The position numbers and the translations under genes are program-made. A stretch of 9,580 nucleotides of DNA from JAWLDB01 sp041686915. Lineage in GTDB: Bacteria > Bacillota > UBA994 > UBA5500. Where the stretch lies: positions 1-9,580 of the forward strand of contig JAWLDB010000100.1 in assembly GCA_041686915.1 (NCBI GenBank), written 5' to 3'. The notes below the pieces were generated by a model. It was not told the origin of the DNA and ran no database searches. It saw only the letters and a program-made list of their open reading frames with translations. Position 1 is the stretch's first letter. Each line of letters opens with the position of its first letter. Shown here one piece after another: positions 1 to 7,112 of this stretch.

Positions 1-1
1 T

Positions 2-883
2 GTGCCGTGCGTGTGGGTGCATGAGGAGATTGCCGACCATCCGATTCGAGAAGGCGAGTTTGAAGTCGCTGACCTGAACACGCCGGAAGGCATGGAGCAG
101 AACGTACAGGACATGTACGGGCGCTGGACTAGACTGGCTGACGAAATTGAGCAGTCCGGCCTAGTCTATGTGATGGAAGGCTGCCTGTACCAGAATATTG
201 TCCGCTATTTCTTTGCTGCTAACTATCCTCTGGAGCTGATCACCGAGTACTATGACCGGGTGATGCAGATCATCGATAGGCTCAACCCGACGGTCGTCTT
301 TGTCTTTCGCTCCGATGTGAAGGCGTCATTCGAAGAAGCCTTCAAGGTACGCGGCGAGCGTTGGCAGAACATAATCCTGGATCCCGAGGACCCTTACTTC
401 AGGACGCATGAGTATACCGGTGAAGAGAGCATCTTTGCCATGTATGAGGAACAACAGCGGATTGCAGGCATGATGTTTGACCGCTACAATGGCAATAAGA
501 TCAAAGTCTGCACTTCCGACGGGGAGCTTCACAGCAATATCCAGAATGTGACTGAGTTCATGGGACTTGAGTACTTCCCACCAAAGACGCCGCCGGCTCT
601 GGTGAACCCGGAGCGCTATTGCGGACGCTTTGTGCTCGACATCGATGGCCGGGAGCACGGGGTCACGTTCAAGACTGTAGACGGCAAACTCTACTGTCAA
701 CTATCGTGGTGGAGCAACATGACCATGATCCCTCAGGGTAATGACGAGTTTGAGGTGATGTCCTTCCCTATCAAGTTCGCTTTCCATCTTGATGGCGAGA
801 AGCGGTCAGTAGATGTGAAAGGTGTATACGGCTGGGGGATTACCGGCAAGACCTTATGGGAGAAGGAAGAGGCAACCAAATAG
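2..883 (+). CDS. P-loop kinase-like NTPase, C-terminal part (5' truncated by window)
   Basis: This is an open frame of 293 codons that runs off the left edge. The first codon is GTG, but it is probably internal: the P-loop that such proteins carry near the N terminus is missing. What remains looks like the rest of a thymidylate-kinase-like P-loop fold: a hydrophobic strand ending in an acidic residue (LVYVMEG, residues 54-60, Walker B-like), a second strand (TVVFVFRSDV, 97-106) followed by a helix with basic residues, and an alpha-helical stretch to about residue 190. Residues 205-290 form a separate segment rich in aromatic and beta-type sequence (SWWSNM, GVYGWGITGK), perhaps a small beta domain. 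Similar uncharacterised proteins occur in Bacillota; the substrate is unknown. The frame stops at TAG 881-883, 19 bases before a terminator. I am confident of the coding call, moderately confident of the fold, and assign no specific function. Confidence 0.75.
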   Translation: MPCVWVHEEIADHPIREGEFEVADLNTPEGMEQNVQDMYGRWTRLADEIEQSGLVYVMEGCLYQNIVRYFFAANYPLELITEYYDRVMQIIDRLNPTVVFVFRSDVKASFEEAFKVRGERWQNIILDPEDPYFRTHEYTGEESIFAMYEEQQRIAGMMFDRYNGNKIKVCTSDGELHSNIQNVTEFMGLEYFPPKTPPALVNPERYCGRFVLDIDGREHGVTFKTVDGKLYCQLSWWSNMTMIPQGNDEFEVMSFPIKFAFHLDGEKRSVDVKGVYGWGITGKTLWEKEEATK

Positions 884-902
884 CTCGCAGTTAGAAGAAG
901 TT

Positions 903-933
903 CAGGAGAGGCACAGGCCTCTCCTGTTTATTT
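903..933 (+). terminator. Rho-independent terminator after the P-loop gene
   Basis: A perfect 10-bp stem (903-912 with 917-926, CAGGAGAGGC/GCCTCTCCTG) closes a four-base loop ACAG and is followed by TTTATTTT. It lies 19 bases after the stop of the P-loop gene and separates it from the His-rich gene. Confidence 0.9.
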
Positions 934-1014
934 TCGTGGGGGAAGAGCGAGAAGTATAGCAGATTATCTGGCTCGTTAGTGCACACATTCGTATAGCAGT
1001 TCATAGAATGCTGC

Positions 1015-1024
1015 AAGGAGGTGA
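1015..1024 (+). promoter_or_regulatory. Strong ribosome binding site selecting a TTG start
   Basis: AAGGAGGTGA is a ten-base match to the complement of the 16S rRNA 3' end. The GTG at 1021 lies inside it and cannot be the start. The TTG at 1030, five bases downstream and in frame, is the sensible initiation codon. Confidence 0.85.
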
Positions 1025-1029
1025 TAGAG

Positions 1030-1401
1030 TTGGCTGTATGGCTTAGAAACGGACACAGTCACGCCTTCCTGCGGGTTAGTTCGCAGAACCGTGCACATCG
1101 CCATTTTGTCGCCAATATTTCAGGTCGCGCCATTGTCCTGCCGGACGGCAGCCATGTTCATCTGATCCGGTCGCTGACAACCTTTAACCGGGTGCATCTG
1201 CATCTGACCAGGCGCCTTACCGGTCGGGGGATGCCTAGCGGTCGGCCGGGTATGCACGTACATCGCTACCGCGATGTGACAACCAGAGACGTACAACATC
1301 GTCATCTGGTCTCAGGCAGAACCGTCGCTGCACCTAACATTCCGCAGAGGCTAGTACGTCGGGCAATTAGGGCAGGCAGGCGCGGTCGCTATGCCTATTA
1401 G
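1030..1401 (+). CDS. Small Arg/His-rich protein with three HxH-x11-HxH repeats (YmaF-like)
   Basis: A 123-residue protein from a TTG start set by a near-perfect Shine-Dalgarno. It consists mainly of three tandem units of about 35 residues. Each unit is HxH, exactly 11 residues, HxH: His pairs at residues 9/11 and 23/25, 42/44 and 56/58, 76/78 and 90/92. All 12 histidines of the protein sit in these pairs. A small Ser/Thr pair falls in the middle of each spacer (SS, TT, TT), and an S/T-G follows most units. The pattern resembles the YmaF family of Bacillota, which carries repeated HVH/HxH motifs; its function is unknown to me. The composition is odd: 23 Arg, no Lys, no Cys and only 3 acidic residues, with a basic tail (residues 107-121). 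Paired histidines suggest metal or polyanion binding, which is inference. There is no signal peptide or membrane segment. The gene stands alone between two terminators. Confidence 0.8.
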   Translation: MAVWLRNGHSHAFLRVSSQNRAHRHFVANISGRAIVLPDGSHVHLIRSLTTFNRVHLHLTRRLTGRGMPSGRPGMHVHRYRDVTTRDVQHRHLVSGRTVAAPNIPQRLVRRAIRAGRRGRYAY

Positions 1402-1456
1402 TTTGCAGTAGACAGAGTCGACAGCTACGTAACTGCATCATTAAAGGCATGCTTTG

Positions 1457-1486
1457 CCGCCTCCACACGGAGGCGGTTTCTCTTTG
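1457..1486 (+). terminator. Rho-independent terminator after the His-rich gene
   Basis: An 8-bp GC-rich stem CCGCCTCC/GGAGGCGG (1457-1464 with 1469-1476) with loop ACAC, followed by TTTCTCTTTG. The T-rich side is on the plus strand, so it serves the His-rich gene. The convergent esterase gene ends at 1495 and has no T-run on its own side of the hairpin. Confidence 0.85.
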
Positions 1487-1494
1487 TTGTGAAC

Positions 1495-2682
1495 TTATCT
1501 GCCCAACATCGTTAGAAGCGCCGCACCGAGACTGTCCCGCCAGTCTGTGAAGACATGGCCACCGGGGAAATCCCGGTAGGATACATCAAACCGTTTTTGC
1601 TGGAGTAGTGCCCTCATTTTGCGGCTGGAAACGCGGATGGGATCCCAGGTCTCAAAGCAGCCCAGCTCCAAATACACTCGAGCGGGGGCGCCCGAGTATT
1701 CTCTGATCAGTGGGAAGATGGCGCCTTCCGCTTCCGCATCATCTGCCACCCCAAACCATCCTGATTGGGATAGCACCCGGCCGAAGACGTCGGGCCGGGT
1801 CACTGCGGCAAAGAGAGCATTTAAGCCCCCCATGCTGTAACCGGCAATCAGGGTATCTTCAGCAGATGTAGCCATTCCATGCCTGCTGCGCACAAAGGCC
1901 AGCAGCTCTTCAGTCAAAAACTGCAGGTATGCAGCATTGCAGTTTAGTTCTGACATGCGGTCGACGCTATCCACAAATACGGCATAGGTGGGTGCAATCT
2001 TACCTTCACCAATCAGATTGTCCAGGATGGTCGTTGTCTGCATCAGATGAGCGTATTCCCACCCGTCAGTGAACACCGCTAGTTTATGGGGTTGATCAGA
2101 GTGCCCGGCCGGGGTGTATACCCAGATCCGTCGCGTGTTGCCTAACACTGCACTAGTAAACTGGTGTTCTACCAGATCACCTTTTGATACGTCGGGTCGC
2201 CTGTTAAGCCATTGGCTTGGGCTGTAGTCTGGCAGTTCTAGTAGTGACTCAGTGCGGCGCAACAGGAAGCATCTATCCGGATAGTCCTTATCGGTTGGAC
2301 AGGTGTATATCTTAGGGTTCAGCGGATCGAGACGCAGGTCAATCTCCGGCCAACGCCGATGTTCAGGCGGATTGACAGCAAACAGATAAAGGGAACAGCT
2401 GTCCCTTGGTGCAACGCAGGTTTTATACCAGGCGTCGGTGCCCTCGATCTGGGACATAGGGGTTAAAGCGCCAGCCAGTATCTCGCCAAATACGGAAACA
2501 GCTTTGGTGTCTTCCTGGCCACGCCATAGGAAAGTCACTAGGCATTCATGTTCATCCAATTCTTCCACCAACGGAGTTCCCGTCTTCTCGACGTCCTGCC
2601 AGAACCGTTCAAGGGCACCGAGAGAACCGGTGGAAAGCTTCTGCAACAGCTCAGCTATCCGTGCGCTGATTAAAGTGTCCAC
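1495..2682 (-). CDS. fes: Enterochelin esterase (Fes) homologue, alpha/beta hydrolase
   Basis: A 395-residue cytoplasmic-type esterase, close to the roughly 400 residues of E. coli Fes. Residues about 25-130 match the Fes N-terminal domain (FWQDV, ECLVTFLWRG, PMSQIEGTDAWY, DPLNPK). Residues 170-395 are the alpha/beta-hydrolase esterase domain, with RRIWVYTP, the Fes-like stretch RMSELNCNA (242-250) followed by EELLAFV, nucleophile Ser283 in GYSMGG, VLSQSG (303-308) and catalytic His376 in GGHVFTDW. The acid is probably Glu344 or Asp347. Fes enzymes cleave the trilactone backbone of ferric enterobactin-type siderophores to free iron. The start is GTG 2682, with GGAGGTG eight bases upstream (2697-2691). 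It is the second gene of a minus-strand pair, 24 bases after the HAD gene. No siderophore uptake gene or evident Fur box is nearby, so the substrate could be another ester. Family assignment is firm; substrate is inferred. Confidence 0.88.
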   Translation of the reverse strand: MDTLISARIAELLQKLSTGSLGALERFWQDVEKTGTPLVEELDEHECLVTFLWRGQEDTKAVSVFGEILAGALTPMSQIEGTDAWYKTCVAPRDSCSLYLFAVNPPEHRRWPEIDLRLDPLNPKIYTCPTDKDYPDRCFLLRRTESLLELPDYSPSQWLNRRPDVSKGDLVEHQFTSAVLGNTRRIWVYTPAGHSDQPHKLAVFTDGWEYAHLMQTTTILDNLIGEGKIAPTYAVFVDSVDRMSELNCNAAYLQFLTEELLAFVRSRHGMATSAEDTLIAGYSMGGLNALFAAVTRPDVFGRVLSQSGWFGVADDAEAEGAIFPLIREYSGAPARVYLELGCFETWDPIRVSSRKMRALLQQKRFDVSYRDFPGGHVFTDWRDSLGAALLTMLGR

Positions 2683-2706
2683 TTCAGAGGCACCTCCATA
2701 CAGACT

Positions 2707-3399
2707 TTAATCCAGAATGATGGGCAAAAGCTCCTTGAGCTCACTAACTTCGTGATCTGCGCGATACTCGGGAGCAACCGGCTTGCTATAGGGGTTATAC
2801 CAGCAGGTAGCAATGCCAAAGGCCTTACCCCCGGCTATATCCGCCGTCAGCGAATCACCTACCATCAGCGCCCGGCTGCGCTCTGTGTGCCCGCACAGGT
2901 TGAAGGCATACTCAAAGAAGCCGGTTTGCGGCTTCTGATAGCCAGTCTCCTCTGATACCACGATGCAATCAATGAAGTCCTTGATAGGTGATAAAGAGAG
3001 TCGCTTGCGCTGCGTCTTGGCGATACCGTTGGTGGCTATCACAAGCTTGCATTGCTTAGAGAGTTCGCGGCAGACTTCCTCAGCGCCGGGCAGCAGGAAG
3101 CTGCCTTCACCCAAGTAGTCGAGGTACTCTGAGTTAAAGGTAGCGCCGTCGCCAGTCAGCCCAAAGGCAGCGAGCAGCCGTTCGAAGCGGGTAGATTGCA
3201 GCTCTTGCTTGCTCATACGCCCCTGTTCGAAATCCGCCCAGACAGCCCCGTTGATTTCCCTGTAGCGAGCCAGTACTTCCGGCCCGTAGGTAAACTGGTG
3301 AACGTCAAACAACTTGGCCAAGGCCATGGTTTCAGCCCTGTCATAGTCAAAGAGAGTTCCGTCGGCATCGAGCAGGATCAGATCAAACTTTGGCAACAT
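2707..3399 (-). CDS. yjjG: HAD-family 5'-nucleotidase, YjjG/YfnB type
   Basis: A 230-residue HAD phosphatase, about the usual length for YjjG and YfnB. All four HAD motifs are visible: DADGT (residues 11-15; Asp11 nucleophile, Asp13 acid/base), ATNG (122-125), Lys156 in QKP, and GDSLTAD (181-187) with the metal-binding aspartates. Subfamily signs are LFDYDRAE after motif I, WADFEQGRM followed by LQSTRFERL in the cap, VVSEETGYQKP, and ATCWYNP near the C terminus, all close to YjjG. YjjG removes phosphate from (deoxy)pyrimidine nucleotides, including non-canonical ones, and is seen as a house-cleaning enzyme. The frame is open upstream to 3441, but ATG 3399 with AGGAGG five bases ahead is the likely start. 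It is the first gene of an operon with the fes homologue; no functional link between the two is obvious. Confidence 0.9.
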   Translation of the reverse strand: MLPKFDLILLDADGTLFDYDRAETMALAKLFDVHQFTYGPEVLARYREINGAVWADFEQGRMSKQELQSTRFERLLAAFGLTGDGATFNSEYLDYLGEGSFLLPGAEEVCRELSKQCKLVIATNGIAKTQRKRLSLSPIKDFIDCIVVSEETGYQKPQTGFFEYAFNLCGHTERSRALMVGDSLTADIAGGKAFGIATCWYNPYSKPVAPEYRADHEVSELKELLPIILD

Positions 3400-3404
3400 A
3401 AATG

Positions 3405-3410
3405 CCTCCT
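3405..3410 (-). promoter_or_regulatory. Ribosome binding site deciding the HAD start
   Basis: AGGAGG on the minus strand lies five bases ahead of ATG 3399. It removes 14 residues from the longest possible frame and puts the catalytic DADGT motif at residue 11, as expected for this family. Confidence 0.85.
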
Positions 3411-3627
3411 TAGAAAAGCTATGAGGACTTGTTCTGCGCAAGTGCGCAACTTCCCTGCCAGGCTTACCTATGCTGGGTAACTGTCTACTTGCGTGGAGAT
3501 CATCTCACTTGCCAGAGTCTTTGCACCACCTATGGATGTTTTTTTATGAGAAAATAGCATGGTGCGTTGATCCTTTTTGATCTGCGTTCCGTATGAACAT
3601 GTGGAGCAATACGAGAGAGGTGGAAGT

Positions 3628-4191
3628 TTGAACATAGAGGAACTGGCATTGGAAGCCAAAGCTGGGAACAAGGCGGCTCTGGAACTGCTGCTTCGGGGTA
3701 CTTACCAGGATGTCTTCCGCCTCATTCACTGGAAGACACGGGATTACCATTTGGCTTGGGACTTGGCTCAGGAAACCTTCGCCAAACTGCTTAAATACAT
3801 ATCAACCTTTGACCCAAGCCTGGGTGCTTTTAAGACCTGGCTCTACAAAATAGCTTTGAACATTGTGAACGACTACTATCGCTCTCGGTCCTTTAAACAG
3901 TCGCAGATGGATAAACCCCTGGAAGAGCTGCAAGGCTCAGGTGACATATTGGACGGTGTATTGCTGCGCGAGGAGATGCGGGAGTTCATGCAAGCAGTAA
4001 ATACCCTGCCCCAGTCCCAACGTGATGTGATACTGCTCAAGTTCATGCACGGCCTAAAGTTTAAGGAAATAAGCAAGGTGCTTGAAAGTAATGAAGCGAC
4101 CGTCAAATCGCGAGCGCGACTCGGATTGATGAAGCTTAGGGATTTGCTGAAGAGAGGTGAAAACAATGCGGTTGGAACAGGGAACAAGTAA
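3628..4191 (+). CDS. ECF-type RNA polymerase sigma factor
   Basis: A 187-residue sigma-70 family protein of the extracytoplasmic-function size class. Region 2 spans about residues 15-88: helix with YQDVFRLI, DLAQETFAKLL (45-55), then FKTWLYKIALNIVNDYYRSR (68-87), the -10 recognition part. A linker of about 30 residues follows. Region 4 spans about 114-176 (LPQSQRDVILLKF, then the helix-turn-helix FKEISKVLESNEATVKSR, 145-162). The TTG at 3628 is chosen because GAGGTG (3617-3622) sits five bases ahead and the protein then begins right at region 2; an in-frame ATG at 3577 has no comparable site. It is the first of four overlapping genes followed by a membrane protein and an ABC exporter, so it probably controls that operon, perhaps including itself. 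A matching ECF promoter was not recognised upstream. Confidence 0.93.
   Translation: MNIEELALEAKAGNKAALELLLRGTYQDVFRLIHWKTRDYHLAWDLAQETFAKLLKYISTFDPSLGAFKTWLYKIALNIVNDYYRSRSFKQSQMDKPLEELQGSGDILDGVLLREEMREFMQAVNTLPQSQRDVILLKFMHGLKFKEISKVLESNEATVKSRARLGLMKLRDLLKRGENNAVGTGNK
4151..4160 (+). promoter_or_regulatory. Ribosome binding site inside the sigma gene
   Basis: AGAGAGGTGA lies five bases ahead of ATG 4166 and inside the 3' end of the sigma gene. It rejects the GTG at 4157, which is part of this site, and makes the membrane protein start 26 bases before the sigma stop codon ends. Confidence 0.8.
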
Positions 4192-4999
4192 ACTGGAGGG
4201 TCTGGAACCCGAGCTGGAAGTGCCGGATGAGGAACTAACGGCAATCGTCGAAAAGCTGGGTAGGATGCCCTCGGCTTTGCCCGATGAGAGCTTCGTTGAG
4301 CAGGTACTGCTAGGGTGGCAACAGCAAGAGGAACCAGAACAGCAGGTGCAGATAGCTAGAAAAACCATACAACCGATGAGTGCGTGGTACCGCTGCAAGG
4401 TGGTCTTAAGCCACCTGGACTATGGGTTCATGCTCTGTGGGCTGGTGTTCTATCTACTAGGTTACAGGTGGCTTAGCGATGGACCCCTGCCACGAGAGTT
4501 CATTTTGCCTGTTATTTCATCCATCCCATTCCTGGCTGGCATCTTGGGGTTGATGCGTATGCATGACCACGGCGTATTGGAGTTGATGATGAGTCTCCGC
4601 ATCCGGTTTGTTTGGTATATGAACGTCCGCTTCCTGGTTCTTGGTTTGTTCAGCCTGATAAGCAACCTGCTATTCTCTTTCGCTCTAGCAGGCGCGGGCG
4701 AGACTTGGTTAATTCTCACCTTACATTGGTCTATTCCAAGTATGGTCATTGCTTCCATTGCCATGTTGTTGTCGGTCAAGGTTAAGAACCTTGCTGCGCT
4801 AGGGATGAGCTACGTGGCGTTACCTGTAATCTCTCTGATGTTCTACGGTGAGGAAACCGTGCAGAACCTGCTTCTCGGGCTACCTCCCACCTTGCTTGCC
4901 TGCGGCTTCATGGTGGCGTTGTTCTTACTTATCGCTTCAACTGTTGTAGTCAATCGTCAGATCAAGGATGGAGGGATGTTGCTTGGAACTAGTGCTTGA
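4166..4999 (+). CDS. Six-helix membrane protein, putative anti-sigma factor
   Basis: A 277-residue protein with a soluble acidic N-terminal part (residues 1-80) and about six predicted membrane segments, near 85-103, 112-130, 150-175, 181-203, 208-227 and 236-263. The N-terminal segment LPDESFVEQVLLGWQQQ (38-54) recalls the short helix found near the start of many membrane anti-sigma factors. No zinc-binding HxxxCxxC motif is present. It overlaps the upstream sigma gene by 26 bases and the downstream ATPase gene by 17, so the three are probably translationally coupled. By position, overlap and topology I infer that it tethers and inhibits the sigma factor and may sense the same stress as the ABC transporter. 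An alternative is an accessory subunit of the transporter. I do not recognise a named family. Confidence 0.7.
   Translation: MRLEQGTSKLEGLEPELEVPDEELTAIVEKLGRMPSALPDESFVEQVLLGWQQQEEPEQQVQIARKTIQPMSAWYRCKVVLSHLDYGFMLCGLVFYLLGYRWLSDGPLPREFILPVISSIPFLAGILGLMRMHDHGVLELMMSLRIRFVWYMNVRFLVLGLFSLISNLLFSFALAGAGETWLILTLHWSIPSMVIASIAMLLSVKVKNLAALGMSYVALPVISLMFYGEETVQNLLLGLPPTLLACGFMVALFLLIASTVVVNRQIKDGGMLLGTSA
4970..4975 (+). promoter_or_regulatory. Ribosome binding site deciding a TTG start for the ATPase gene
   Basis: GGAGGG lies seven bases ahead of TTG 4983. The ATG at 4968 overlaps this site and would be a poor start. The TTG also gives the usual short N terminus (MELVLDSIRKVYG) of this ATPase family. 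Confidence 0.8.
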
Positions 5000-5864
5000 T
5001 AGCATTCGCAAGGTCTACGGCAAGAAGGTAGCTCTCCACGACTTCAGCGAGGTATTCACACCAGGTGTGTATGGGTTGCTTGGGCCAAACGGTGCTGGCA
5101 AGACCACACTGATGCGGGTGATTGCAGACGTGCTCAGGCCGACCGGTGGACGAGTAATGCTTAACGGTAAGGACAAAGACGAACTGGACGAAGGCTATCG
5201 GGATATTGTCGGTTATCTTCCGCAAGATCTTGGACTATATGGCTCCTTTACGGGCCGCAAGTTCCTGATGTATGTAGCCGCCTTGAAAGGCTTGCGTCGC
5301 CAAGAGGCGGCAGTGAAGGTGGAAGATTTGGCTAGGATAACTAATCTGAGTGAGTGCTTGGACACCCATTGTGGCAAGTACTCCGGCGGCATGAAGCGTA
5401 GGCTGGGAATTGCCCAGGCTCTGCTCAACGATCCGCGGATACTTATCCTGGATGAACCAACCGCCGGCCTGGATCCCATGGAGCGTATCCGCTTCCGGAA
5501 CCTCATCTCACAGATATCCAAGGACCGGATTGTGTTGCTTTCAACCCATATAGTCTCGGACGCGGATATGATCGCCAAGCAAATCATTCTACTTGGCAAA
5601 GGCAGGATTGTAGAACAGGGCACAGTTGCCGATTTGCAGGCTTCAATGCAGGGGCGCGTCTGGTCGGCCAGGCTGCCGCAAGCATGTCTAGCAGAGATCA
5701 GCGAGCGCCTGGTGTTGACCAATGTGGCTCAAAAAGAGGGCGACGTCGAGGTGCGTATTGTCTGCGAACGTAAGCCGCTGGATGGTGCGGTACCTGCTCA
5801 GCCAGTGCTTGAGGACTGCTACCTGTATCACTTCAAGTACCTCGCCGAAAGGGGAGAGTGGTAA
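4983..5864 (+). CDS. ABC transporter ATP-binding protein (ABC-2 exporter type)
   Basis: A 293-residue cytoplasmic ATPase. Walker A is GPNGAGKT (residues 34-41), the Q-loop is PQDLGLYG with Gln81, the signature is YSGGM (133-137), Walker B is ILILDEPTAGLD (153-164) and the switch histidine is His189 in STHIV. The short N terminus, the YLPQDLGLY Q-loop context and the roughly 80-residue C-terminal extension after the ATPase core are typical of the BcrA/NatA-like ATPases that drive ABC-2 exporters. The gene starts at TTG inside the preceding membrane-protein gene, and its stop shares one base with the start of the permease gene (TAATG), so the two should form one transporter. The substrate cannot be read from the ATPase; export of an envelope-active compound or drug is a guess from the ECF sigma context. 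Confidence 0.93.
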   Translation: MELVLDSIRKVYGKKVALHDFSEVFTPGVYGLLGPNGAGKTTLMRVIADVLRPTGGRVMLNGKDKDELDEGYRDIVGYLPQDLGLYGSFTGRKFLMYVAALKGLRRQEAAVKVEDLARITNLSECLDTHCGKYSGGMKRRLGIAQALLNDPRILILDEPTAGLDPMERIRFRNLISQISKDRIVLLSTHIVSDADMIAKQIILLGKGRIVEQGTVADLQASMQGRVWSARLPQACLAEISERLVLTNVAQKEGDVEVRIVCERKPLDGAVPAQPVLEDCYLYHFKYLAERGEW

Positions 5865-7051
5865 TGGACCTTTTTCTGTTTGAGCTACAGAAGCTTGTGT
5901 TCAACAAGACCACCTGCATCGGGGCTGCAATCTGCCTATTGCTGGTGGTCACAGGTGGTATTATGAATGCCGTCAACCTCAAGCATGAAGTCGGGGACTA
6001 TACGATGTTTGTTGCACAGCTACAAGAGCAGGAAGGGCCGATTGATCAGCAACTAGGCGAGCAGGCAGTTGCTGAGGTTACTCGCTTGCAGGCTCTGCGG
6101 GCATCCAATCCCCAGGCGTTTGCTGTAGAAGACCCACGCTATGTTACATTACAGTATGTTTATGCCAATGCATATAACATGGCTCTGAACTACACTCATG
6201 GGTCAGAGCGTGAGAACCCCGAAAACCCCTATAGCATTGCTGGGCTTGAGCAGTACCTGAACCGGCATGCTGGACATTCTGACACCTTTGCCTATAGAAA
6301 TGTAGAAAGGCATCTAGCTATGAAACAGGAAGCCGGAGTGCCTGGTTTCTTTAACACGCTGGTTTGGGACGAGTTGCTGGCGTTCTTAGGCAAAGGGGGT
6401 GCCCTGATCCTGGCGTTGCTTATTGCCCTGGTAGTCTCACCCGTATTTGCTGGTGAAGCAACCTCAAACATGGAGTCGCTCATTCTCTCCAGCAAGCTTG
6501 GCCGGCGCAAGATAGTTACTGCCAAACTACTCTCTACTATTACCTTTGCGACGTTATTGGTGGTTGGGTTCTTCGCGGTATGTCTGGCCGCCTACTTCCT
6601 CCCGTTTGGAGGGCTGACAGGATTAGATCAACCTTTGAACTCGATCTACTCTTTCCACCTTTCCCCATTCGGAGGTTGGAGTTTACTGTCTTACTTGCTG
6701 GCTTCAGTCGGTTTGGCGTGGCTGGTTTGTGTCACGTTGGCTCTAGTGACCGCATTTACATCTGCTACACAAAAATCTCCACTACCCGTAATCGGCATCA
6801 CCATTGCTTTGCTGTTAGGACCAGCTTTTCTCAAGGGCCTGCAATCGGTACTCTGGCCGATAGTGGACTTCGGTTTCTTGCGTTTGTTGGAAGGTATGCC
6901 GGTATTCGCCTATTACAAGGCATACAACCTGTTGGGCAACCCAGTACTCTATCCTGTCGTGGTAGTAGCAGTAGTTTCAATCCTTTCCCTTATCCTTACC
7001 TGCTTGACATTTGCCTGCTACAGACGGAAGAACGCCAGCCTGGGTGCGTAA
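5864..7051 (+). CDS. ABC-2 type transporter permease
   Basis: A 395-residue membrane protein, partner of the preceding ATPase. Helix 1 is at about 17-36. A long, mostly polar region of about 135 residues (37-172) follows, probably outside the membrane. Then come about five more helices near 174-196, 223-247, 272-298, 306-329 and 362-386. The stretch VFAGEATSNMESLILSSKLGRRKIVTAKL around residues 194-222 carries the Glu plus short-loop pattern of ABC-2 permeases. ATG 5864 overlaps the ATPase stop by one base and has GGGGAG (5851-5856) seven bases upstream; a GTG six bases earlier is in frame but badly placed. It is the last gene of the sigma operon, followed by a terminator. The large extracytoplasmic loop may bind substrate, but this is inference. 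Substrate unknown. Confidence 0.87.
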   Translation: MDLFLFELQKLVFNKTTCIGAAICLLLVVTGGIMNAVNLKHEVGDYTMFVAQLQEQEGPIDQQLGEQAVAEVTRLQALRASNPQAFAVEDPRYVTLQYVYANAYNMALNYTHGSERENPENPYSIAGLEQYLNRHAGHSDTFAYRNVERHLAMKQEAGVPGFFNTLVWDELLAFLGKGGALILALLIALVVSPVFAGEATSNMESLILSSKLGRRKIVTAKLLSTITFATLLVVGFFAVCLAAYFLPFGGLTGLDQPLNSIYSFHLSPFGGWSLLSYLLASVGLAWLVCVTLALVTAFTSATQKSPLPVIGITIALLLGPAFLKGLQSVLWPIVDFGFLRLLEGMPVFAYYKAYNLLGNPVLYPVVVVAVVSILSLILTCLTFACYRRKNASLGA

Positions 7052-7078
7052 ATTTTGCACCTGGTGGCTTAAACGCAA

Positions 7079-7112
7079 GGGCCGGTACCTTACGGCACCG
7101 GCCCCGTTGTTT
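7079..7112 (+). terminator. Terminator of the sigma/ABC operon
   Basis: An 8-bp outer stem GGGCCGGT/ACCGGCCC (7079-7086 with 7097-7104) continues through one mismatch into two further pairs and a TTAC loop. It is followed by a weak T-rich tract CGTTGTTTA. It lies 27 bases after the permease stop and just before the end of the convergent small gene, whose transcription it may also stop, although its minus-strand side has no good T-run. Confidence 0.7.

Noticed and set aside
326..700. A 124-codon minus-strand frame within the P-loop gene
   Set aside because: It is antisense to a well-supported coding region and has no recognisable motif or start signal.
954..999. Direct repeat GTATAGCAG at 954-962 and 991-999
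   Set aside because: Only nine bases and two copies, with no further similarity around them; compatible with chance.
5213..5722. A 169-codon minus-strand frame within the ABC ATPase gene
   Set aside because: The opposite strand carries all ABC ATPase motifs; this frame is a Ser/Arg-rich shadow.
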